Origin: CAZDBA01 sp964503615 | Lineage (GTDB): Bacteria; Planctomycetota; Planctomycetia; Pirellulales; Pirellulaceae | Direction: 5' to 3' | Assembly (NCBI GenBank): GCA_964503615.1 | Contig: CAZDBA010000231.1 | Span: 1 to 5,142 of the forward strand | Length of the DNA stretch: 5,142 bases | In this document: one piece after another, positions 1 to 5,142 of the stretch | Position numbering within the stretch: the stretch's first letter is position 1 | How the letters are laid out: each line of letters begins with the position of its first letter | Position numbers and translations under genes: made by a program | The notes under the pieces: model-generated | The model's input: the letters and a program-made list of their open reading frames with translations, nothing else | The model's database searches: none | What the model was told of the DNA's origin: nothing

Positions 1-103
1 GCAAAGTCTCTACAATAGGACGGTAGACTTCAACGTTGTAGTTGAGGGTTATTGATGTCGAGGTTTAAAGACTGCCGCCTTTGACGCTTATCAAACTCCA
101 CCC

Positions 104-109
104 AAGGGA
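104..109 (+). promoter_or_regulatory. Ribosome binding site that fixes the dehydrogenase start
   Basis: AAGGGA lies 7 nt before ATG 117 and is the best Shine-Dalgarno match near either candidate start. It supports ATG 117 over the in-frame TTG at 81. Confidence 0.55.
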
Positions 110-116
110 AATTTCA

Positions 117-1613
117 ATGAGTACCACGCTCTCCAAATCACTTTTACCTCCCGTTGAATCTTTCCTTAAGCGTGACGCACATGGCGGTTTTGTTGGTGGT
201 AAATCGATGCTCTCCAGTAGCGGCAGCACCATTGCTACCCTTGACCCAGGTACGGGTTCTCCACTCGCCGAAGTAACTGCGATGACCGCGGACGAAGTCA
301 ACCAAGCAGTCGACATTGCCAACGAAGCGTTCAAGAAAACGGGCTGGTCAACGATGCCAGTTAATGAACGATGCGCGCTACTCCACCGACTGGCCGATGC
401 AGTCCAAGCGAACATTGCGACCATCGCTCAGATCGAATCTCTTGATGCGGGCAAAGTCGAAGCTCAAGCGGCCGGTGATGCACAGAACTTCGTCGACACG
501 ATGCGGTACTTCGCCGATATGGCTTTGCACATGAACCCGCGAACGACGCTGGCCGCCAAAGGCCACCAAGCTTGGACCTATCGCCAGCCTTGGGGAGCTT
601 GTGCTTTTATATTCCCTTGGAACTTTCCTTTCCTGTTGATCGGCTGGGGCATATCGCCGGCATTGGCGGCAGGAAACACGGTCGTTATTAAACCGGCCGA
701 AGACACTCCGCTATCGGCCATCTATTTGGCCGAACTGGCCAAAGAAGCAGGTATTCCAGACGGCGTCATCAACGTCGTTACGGGAAGCGGCGTAGAAGCG
801 GGAGCCGCTTTGTCAGCCAATCCAAACATCAAACGAATGTCCTTTACCGGATCGCCCGAAGTCGGTCGTTTGGTCGGCGAGTCGTGTGGTCGCAACCTCG
901 TACCGGTCAAACTGGAGTTGGGCGGTAAAGGTGCTGCGGTTGTATTTAATGATGTTGATGTTACTCAAACCGCAGAGAAACTCGCCGGCGCGATCACGTT
1001 CCATACCGGCCAGGTTTGTTGTGACGCTACGCGGTGGTTGGTACACAAGGACATCTACGACGAGTTTGTGAGCACTTGTGTCGATCGACTTAAGAAAGTG
1101 AAGATCGGGTACCAGTTGGATGCGTCCACGCAAATGGGCCCCGTTTGCAACGCCAAGCAACATGAGCGTGTGCTTTCGTACCTCGAAAAGGGCCAAGCCG
1201 AAGGTGCAGAGTGCTTGCTCGAAGGCGGCCCTGCTACAGTGGAAGGTTACGCAGGTCATTTTGTTAAACCTGCGTTGCTGGCCGGTTCCTTTGACAACGT
1301 CGCAGCACGGGAAGAAATCTTCGGCCCGGTAGCTTTCCTGGCACCGTTCGACAGCGAAGAACAAGCGATTGAGATGGCTAACGATACGGCTTACGGACTG
1401 GCCAACAGCGTCTGGACAACCGACTTGAACCGCGCGTCGCGAGTCGCTGAGTCAATGATTGCGGGCAACAGCTGGATCAACGCGCACAACGTGTTTGCTC
1501 ACGGCGTCCCCTACGGAGGAGTCAATCAGAGCGGAATGGGTGGTGGAGTTCTGTCAGTCGAAACGCTAATGGATTACTACCGTAGCACGTCGATTGTCCG
1601 CCCGTTGGGTTAG
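117..1613 (+). CDS. NAD-dependent aldehyde dehydrogenase (ALDH superfamily, non-acylating type)
   Basis: A 498-residue protein of normal length for the aldehyde dehydrogenase superfamily, soluble, oxidising an aldehyde to a carboxylic acid with NAD(P)+. Seen in the sequence: the PWN motif at 167-169 with the oxyanion-hole Asn169; KPAE at 192-195, whose Glu195 normally binds the adenosine ribose and favours NAD+; FTGS at 243-246; the general base Glu267 in LELGGK; the nucleophile Cys301 in HTGQVCC; EEIFGPV around 399-405; and PYGGVNQSG near 465-473. Having both Glu267 and Cys301 argues for acid formation and not the CoA-acylating type. The start at ATG 117 is preferred because AAGGGA lies 7 nt upstream; a TTG at 81 would add 12 residues and has no good ribosome site. 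The class II aldolase gene follows after 82 nt, so lactaldehyde or a similar aldolase product is a reasonable substrate, but this is inference. Family assignment is very secure; the substrate is not known. Confidence 0.96.
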   Translation: MSTTLSKSLLPPVESFLKRDAHGGFVGGKSMLSSSGSTIATLDPGTGSPLAEVTAMTADEVNQAVDIANEAFKKTGWSTMPVNERCALLHRLADAVQANIATIAQIESLDAGKVEAQAAGDAQNFVDTMRYFADMALHMNPRTTLAAKGHQAWTYRQPWGACAFIFPWNFPFLLIGWGISPALAAGNTVVIKPAEDTPLSAIYLAELAKEAGIPDGVINVVTGSGVEAGAALSANPNIKRMSFTGSPEVGRLVGESCGRNLVPVKLELGGKGAAVVFNDVDVTQTAEKLAGAITFHTGQVCCDATRWLVHKDIYDEFVSTCVDRLKKVKIGYQLDASTQMGPVCNAKQHERVLSYLEKGQAEGAECLLEGGPATVEGYAGHFVKPALLAGSFDNVAAREEIFGPVAFLAPFDSEEQAIEMANDTAYGLANSVWTTDLNRASRVAESMIAGNSWINAHNVFAHGVPYGGVNQSGMGGGVLSVETLMDYYRSTSIVRPLG

Positions 1614-1681
1614 CATTGTTTTTTGCTGCTGATACCTGTGCCGCATCGAGTGGCTATTGAAATTTTTAAGCCAACGTCGCC

Positions 1682-1685
1682 GGGA
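1682..1685 (+). promoter_or_regulatory. Weak ribosome binding site before the aldolase
   Basis: GGGA sits 10 nt before ATG 1696. It is a weak match, but it favours this ATG over the TTG at 1657, which has only a GAGTGG stretch 3 nt upstream, too close to be usual. Confidence 0.3.
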
Positions 1686-1695
1686 ACCTAAGCGA

Positions 1696-3000
1696 ATGCC
1701 AACCACCAGAAAACCACGCCGCAACCTGCTCCATCCCCGTGACGAAATCATGCAAACGATGAGCCGTATTTATGGCTATCGCATGACGACGACATCGGGC
1801 GGTAACCTCTCGATTCGTGACGAAACGGGAGACATTTGGATTTCACCGGCGCGGGTCGACAAGGGTAATCTGACTCGAAACGATATCGTCTGCGTTAAAC
1901 CGGACGGCACCATCGAGGGGCTTCATCCGCCGTCTTCCGAGTTTCCGTTCCATAAAGCGATCTACGAGGCCCGACCCGATATCAAATCGATCGTACACGC
2001 GCATCCGGTCGCTCTGGTTGCGTTCAGTATATGTCAGACGGTACCCAACACGAAACTGTTTCATCAAACCCACTCCGTAAGTGGCAAGATCGGCTTTGCA
2101 CCCTATGCTTGTCCCGGCTCTGAGCAATTGGGCCAGAACATTGCGGCAACGTTTGCTGAAGGTTGCGATAGTGTCATTTTGGAAAACCATGGCGTCGTCG
2201 TTGGTGGTGACTCGCTGGGAAGCGCGTTTCAAAGATTCGAAGCGTTCGAATTCGCAGGCAAGACGTTGATCAAAGCCCAACAGCTGGGCGAAGTCCGATA
2301 CCTGGACGACGACCAACTCCAACAGGCGGTGAACCGTCGCGTTGAGCTACCGACCTTTGAACCGACAACAGCCACCGCCGAAGAGCGAGAACTCAGACGT
2401 GAACTTTGCCAGTTTCTTCGACGAGGTTGTCGACAACGTTTACTGATCAGCACCGAAGGCAGTTTCTCGGTCCGCTTGAGTGACAATTCGTTTTTAATTA
2501 CACCAACTCAACAAGATCGAGAACGACTGCGAACGGAAGATCTTGTCTTGATCGTTGATGGAAAAAGGGAAGCCGGCAAGAAGGCCAGTCGCGCCGTGTT
2601 GGCCCATCAGGCGATCTACGAAAAGCATCCCGAAATCAAGACGATCGTGTTTGCTCACCCCGTTAATGCCACGGCGTTCAGCATAACTGATGTCAAGTTC
2701 GACACGCGCACGATTCCCGAAAGCTACGTCTTTCTGATGGATGTTGCTCAAGTGCCTTATGGCGTCCAGTTTCGAAATGATGGAACGATCGTTGACTACG
2801 TTTCTCCTTCTTCGCCAGCAGCAATTTTGGAAAACGATGGCGCTTTGGTAACAGGCTCAAGCGTGTTGGATGCGTTCGACCGGCTTGAGGTCTTGGAATC
2901 GACGGCGGAAGCTGTCATCAATGCTGGCTCGATCGGTAAGGTTTCGGTGATGACCGATAACGTGATCGAAGAGCTGAAAACTGAATTCAATTTGAACTGA
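1696..3000 (+). CDS. Tandem-domain class II aldolase/adducin family protein with a degenerate second domain
   Basis: A 434-residue protein made of two class II aldolase/adducin domains, at about 14-205 and 228-412; single-domain relatives such as L-fuculose-1-phosphate aldolase are near 210-230 residues. Domain 1 has a complete active site by motif: SGGNLSIR at 34-41 (phosphate-binding loop), SSE at 80-82 with catalytic Glu82, HAHP at 101-104 with two metal-binding His, and ENHG with the third, His165. Domain 2 is clearly homologous (18 of 27 residues identical between 86-112 and 304-330), but Glu82 becomes Ala300, His101 becomes Phe319, His165 becomes Asp381 and Asn37 becomes Ser256; only His321 is kept. 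Domain 2 is therefore probably not catalytic. Family knowledge suggests metal-dependent cleavage of a sugar 1-phosphate to dihydroxyacetone phosphate and an aldehyde, which the upstream dehydrogenase could oxidise. ATG 1696 is chosen as start, with GGGA 10 nt before it; an in-frame TTG at 1657 would add a basic 13-residue tail. Substrate and true activity are unproven. Confidence 0.93.
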   Translation: MPTTRKPRRNLLHPRDEIMQTMSRIYGYRMTTTSGGNLSIRDETGDIWISPARVDKGNLTRNDIVCVKPDGTIEGLHPPSSEFPFHKAIYEARPDIKSIVHAHPVALVAFSICQTVPNTKLFHQTHSVSGKIGFAPYACPGSEQLGQNIAATFAEGCDSVILENHGVVVGGDSLGSAFQRFEAFEFAGKTLIKAQQLGEVRYLDDDQLQQAVNRRVELPTFEPTTATAEERELRRELCQFLRRGCRQRLLISTEGSFSVRLSDNSFLITPTQQDRERLRTEDLVLIVDGKREAGKKASRAVLAHQAIYEKHPEIKTIVFAHPVNATAFSITDVKFDTRTIPESYVFLMDVAQVPYGVQFRNDGTIVDYVSPSSPAAILENDGALVTGSSVLDAFDRLEVLESTAEAVINAGSIGKVSVMTDNVIEELKTEFNLN

Positions 3001-3026
3001 AACAACTTAAAGCCAGTACCCCAAAC

Positions 3027-3048
3027 CGTCACAACTGGTTTTGTGATG
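3027..3048 (+). other. Small hairpin in the spacer after the aldolase gene
   Basis: CGTCACAA (3027-3034) pairs with TTGTGATG (3041-3048) around a 6-nt loop, giving eight pairs including one G-T wobble. It begins 27 nt after the aldolase stop. No T-run follows, so it is not a standard intrinsic terminator. It could be a weak RNA 3'-end structure or chance. The rest of the 152-nt spacer shows no convincing promoter. Confidence 0.2.
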
Positions 3049-3138
3049 CATAACGGTCAAGATTTCCCAAACTTTTAATCAAATTCCCGACTGGCAAGAG
3101 CTGTCTTGTTAGTAAATCTCCGAAGGATCGAATAGTCT

Positions 3139-3186
3139 ATGAGTTTCCTCTCTTGCTGCACTTTGCCCTACGAAAGTTTTATGTGA
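3139..3186 (+). CDS. Possible 15-codon leader ORF overlapping the glycosyltransferase start
   Basis: ATG 3139 has AAGGA at 3123-3127, 11 nt upstream, the best ribosome site in this spacer. The ORF encodes MSFLSCCTLPYESFM and ends at TGA 3184-3186, which overlaps the in-frame GTG 3183 of the glycosyltransferase as GTGA. This arrangement is typical of translational coupling. The peptide resembles nothing I recognise, and an ORF this short can arise by chance. Another reading is a frameshift relative to the real start of the downstream gene. Low confidence. Confidence 0.2.
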   Translation: MSFLSCCTLPYESFM

Positions 3187-4484
3187 TTTGGATCGCATCG
3201 TTTTGCGGAATCGCCATGCTGGCCGCCGCGATTTTTCAAGTCGCTTTTTTCTTCGCCTATCGTCGGAAGATCAACCAAACTCCTAACCAGAAAATCGACC
3301 CCGATTTTCAACCTCGTACCGCAGTCATTCTTTGCCTTCGTGGTCCTGACCCTTCGATTGAACGATGCCTACGCTCTCTGGCCGCGCAGAGCTATCGCAA
3401 TTTTGAGCTTCATCTGGTTGCCGACGACAGCAAAGATCCTGCCTTGGCAATTGCCGAAGACTTAATTGCAAACGACTTATTGCAATCTGGTCAGCCCTCG
3501 GCAGATAACCGCACCCAAGTCGCGATCGAACATCAATTTCACATCTTGTCAGAACCTCTACCGACTTGCAGCCTAAAATGCTCCGCATTGATACATGCGG
3601 TATCGAAGTTGCCAGACACGGTTTCAGTCGTTGCCTTAATCGATGCTGACGCCGTCGTTTCGCCAAATTGGTTGGAGACGTTGATAAACCCGTTGGCCGA
3701 TCCCAGCGTTGGGGCCAGCACCGCTAACCGTTGGTTTACCGTTCCTGTCACACAAAAGATTGGCTCAGCAATGCGAGCCGTATGGAATGCAGCAGCCGTC
3801 GTACAAATGTCGCTGTACACAATTCCCTGGGGCGGTTCGCTGGCGATTAAACGAACAGTGATCGACGAAGCAGATCTTTTGGAGCGTTGGAGCCGCTCAT
3901 TTTGCGAAGATACTTTACTAACCCAAGTCCTTCACAAGCGAGGACTGTCCGTAGCTCGACCGGTTGAATTAATCGTCGTCAACGACGAAACGATCACCTG
4001 TTTTAACGCGTATCGTTGGATTCGTCGACAATTGTTAACGGTGCGGTTGCACCATCCAAGTTGGCGGTGGGTTTTCCTACACGGCCTTTCCGTTGGACTA
4101 CCTTTGTTTTGCGCGGAACTCATGTTCTACGCGTTTTATTTCAATGCCACGCAGGCAGCTTTGATTTTGATGGCAAGCACGATCCTGTTCGAGATACTGA
4201 GCTTTGCTCTGCTGGTCGGGATTCAGAACGTTCATCGCACGCTTTCACAACGCGCTGGCGGTCAGAAGTCTCCCGAAAACAACTCTTTATTTTGGTATGC
4301 GATTGCATTGCCGCTGACACAAATGATTCACTTCAGCGCAGCTCTGAGTGCTGCACTGGCCAAAAAAGTAAGCTGGCGACAAATCGACTACCGAATAGGA
4401 AAATCGAAAGTGGAACTGATCGAGTACGAACCGTTTGTTCCACAAACCATAAGCGAGAAGGTCGAGCTAAATTCTATCGACTAA
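3153..4484 (+). CDS. Membrane-bound family 2 glycosyltransferase (ceramide glucosyltransferase/HpnI-like layout)
   Basis: A 443-residue inner-membrane protein that probably transfers a sugar from a nucleotide-sugar to a lipid or growing glycan on the cytoplasmic face. Layout seen: one N-terminal membrane segment (about 11-36), a GT-A catalytic domain (about 54-300), then three hydrophobic segments (about 305-330, 334-357, 378-402) and a short tail with WRQIDYRI at 408-415. Catalytic motifs: ADDS at 90-93; Lys142 in the LKCSAL stretch; the metal-binding DAD at 164-166; the probable base Asp253 in CEDT at 251-254; and NAYRW at 285-289, where the family usually has (Q/R)xxRW. RQLLTVRLHHPSW (292-304) follows. 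One N-terminal and several C-terminal membrane segments match the GT21-like group more than cellulose synthase, but donor and acceptor cannot be told. The start is uncertain: TTG 3153 is the longest; GTG 3183 has GAAAG (3172-3176) 6 nt upstream and would start right at the first membrane segment; ATG 3216 would cut into that segment. Confidence 0.9.
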   Translation: MLHFALRKFYVIWIASFCGIAMLAAAIFQVAFFFAYRRKINQTPNQKIDPDFQPRTAVILCLRGPDPSIERCLRSLAAQSYRNFELHLVADDSKDPALAIAEDLIANDLLQSGQPSADNRTQVAIEHQFHILSEPLPTCSLKCSALIHAVSKLPDTVSVVALIDADAVVSPNWLETLINPLADPSVGASTANRWFTVPVTQKIGSAMRAVWNAAAVVQMSLYTIPWGGSLAIKRTVIDEADLLERWSRSFCEDTLLTQVLHKRGLSVARPVELIVVNDETITCFNAYRWIRRQLLTVRLHHPSWRWVFLHGLSVGLPLFCAELMFYAFYFNATQAALILMASTILFEILSFALLVGIQNVHRTLSQRAGGQKSPENNSLFWYAIALPLTQMIHFSAALSAALAKKVSWRQIDYRIGKSKVELIEYEPFVPQTISEKVELNSID

Positions 4485-4590
4485 AGTCGACCAAAAAAAT
4501 TCGATACCGTTTGACGAATATAGGGTGTCACAGAAAGCCGTTTCAGGTGTATTGGAAGAAAGGAACAACCCATTTCACACGAAAAACCCT

Positions 4591-5142
4591 ATGTCCAACA
4601 CCAATTACCCGAATGCCGAGGTCAATAAACCGATCACCGATCGACTTCCCAGCCTGCCGCGAAAAATGCGACTCGCGTGCTTCGCTGGGGGTGCGGCCTT
4701 TTTCGTGACACTTTGGCTGCAATTGGCATCCAATCAAATGAGTAGTACCGGAATCGAAAACCTGGCAATTCTCGGCGGTATCGCGATTTTTTTTGGCTTG
4801 CTGACTTACGCCTATGACGTATTCATTCACGGCAAGTTGTCGCGAATGAAAGCCGGTTCGTATCTTGCGCACTGGACTTACCAGCCAAAGGAATGGGAAA
4901 CCTACATCAAGTATCGCCAGAATCGAGCCTCCGATCACACTTGGACCGGTTTCTGGATTGGGCTCGTGACAGGTGGGATCGTCTCTGTCGTTATGCCATT
5001 CTGCGGCGCTCCGTTTCTCTACGCCTTGGTCGTGCTGGCCGCTTGCACACTATTGGGAGCGTTGTTTGGCAGTGTAGCCAGGATTACGTCTTGGTTTTTC
5101 TGGATGTTCAACAGGAATTCACCCAGCCCGGCAATTATTGGA
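4591..5142 (+). CDS. Multi-pass membrane protein of unknown function, 3' end outside the window
   Basis: From ATG 4591 the frame stays open for 184 codons to the window edge, with no stop, so the gene is truncated by the window and is not itself broken. After a polar N-terminus (about 1-25) come hydrophobic segments at about 26-47 and 57-79, a cytoplasmic-looking loop (80-118) that is rich in charged and aromatic residues and contains LAHWTYQPKEW at 92-102, then a long hydrophobic stretch 120-163 that likely forms two segments, and an aromatic patch (TSWFFWMF, 166-173). I do not recognise the family and give no function. The loop with repeated Trp/Tyr between membrane pairs is the most distinctive part and would be the best search query. 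There is no good ribosome site close to ATG 4591; an in-frame TTG at 4552 would add 13 residues. It lies 106 nt after the glycosyltransferase on the same strand and may be co-transcribed. Confidence 0.8.
   Translation, partial: MSNTNYPNAEVNKPITDRLPSLPRKMRLACFAGGAAFFVTLWLQLASNQMSSTGIENLAILGGIAIFFGLLTYAYDVFIHGKLSRMKAGSYLAHWTYQPKEWETYIKYRQNRASDHTWTGFWIGLVTGGIVSVVMPFCGAPFLYALVVLAACTLLGALFGSVARITSWFFWMFNRNSPSPAIIG

Noticed and set aside
2..55. Possible 3' end of an upstream gene: an open frame of 17 codons ending at TGA 53-55 (ending in FNVVVEGY).
   Set aside because: It reads like plausible protein and the spacing to the dehydrogenase would suit an operon, but 17 codons cannot be told from chance and I recognise no family.
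81..109. TTGACG at 81-86 as a -35 promoter element.
   Set aside because: No -10-like hexamer lies 16-18 nt downstream; the region there is the purine-rich ribosome site of the dehydrogenase.
813..1364. Long minus-strand open frame of 183 codons.
   Set aside because: It lies wholly inside the dehydrogenase gene, whose motifs are unmistakable, and its translation shows no recognisable domain.
1843..2322. Minus-strand open frame of 159 codons within the aldolase gene.
   Set aside because: It is antisense to the conserved first aldolase domain and has no domain signature.
4511..4539. TTGACG at 4511-4516 as a promoter for the last gene, with TATAGG at 4519-4524 nearby.
   Set aside because: The two elements are only 2 nt apart, and neither has a partner at the usual 16-18 nt spacing.
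4016..4708. Plus-strand open frame of 230 codons spanning the end of the glycosyltransferase and the start of the next gene.
   Set aside because: It overlaps two better-supported genes in another frame; its translation is Arg/Ser/Thr-rich with no membrane segment or domain, typical of a shadow frame.
4543..4938. Minus-strand open frame of 131 codons near the right edge.
   Set aside because: It is antisense to the membrane protein that starts at 4591, which has a coherent pattern of hydrophobic segments; the minus-strand translation has none.

Overview
The window is a chromosomal stretch of ordinary bacterial genes, all on the + strand: three complete genes and a fourth that runs off the right edge. 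The medium GC content, the style of the membrane glycosyltransferase (C-terminal W-R-x-I-x-Y-R segment, RQLLTVRLxHPxW motif), the doubled class II aldolase, and the weak or absent Shine-Dalgarno sequences suggest a planctomycete, perhaps Pirellulaceae or a Rhodopirellula relative. This is a judgement from protein style and not from any marker gene, so it is only moderately secure.

Left part (117-3000): an NAD-type aldehyde dehydrogenase with an intact catalytic set is followed 82 nt later by a protein made of two fused class II aldolase/adducin domains. The pair fits a catabolic module. A class II aldolase of the fuculose/rhamnulose-1-phosphate type splits a phosphorylated deoxysugar into dihydroxyacetone phosphate and lactaldehyde, and the dehydrogenase oxidises the aldehyde to the acid. 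The real substrate cannot be read from the sequence. The first aldolase domain keeps the catalytic Glu and the three metal-binding His. The second has lost the Glu and two of the three His, so it looks like a structural or regulatory pseudo-enzyme domain.

Middle (3001-3182): a spacer of about 150-180 nt holds a small imperfect hairpin and the uncertain start of the next gene. That start is either TTG or GTG, and a possible 15-codon leader ORF ends over the GTG.

Right part (3153-5142): a processive-type family 2 glycosyltransferase with one N-terminal and three C-terminal membrane segments resembles the ceramide glucosyltransferase/HpnI group. After about 106 nt comes a multi-pass membrane protein of unknown function, open to the window edge (184 codons visible). 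These two probably act at the membrane and have no evident functional link to the sugar-catabolism pair.

I see no RNA gene, CRISPR array, insertion sequence, prophage gene, defence system or long repeat. The most unusual item is the half-degenerate tandem aldolase.
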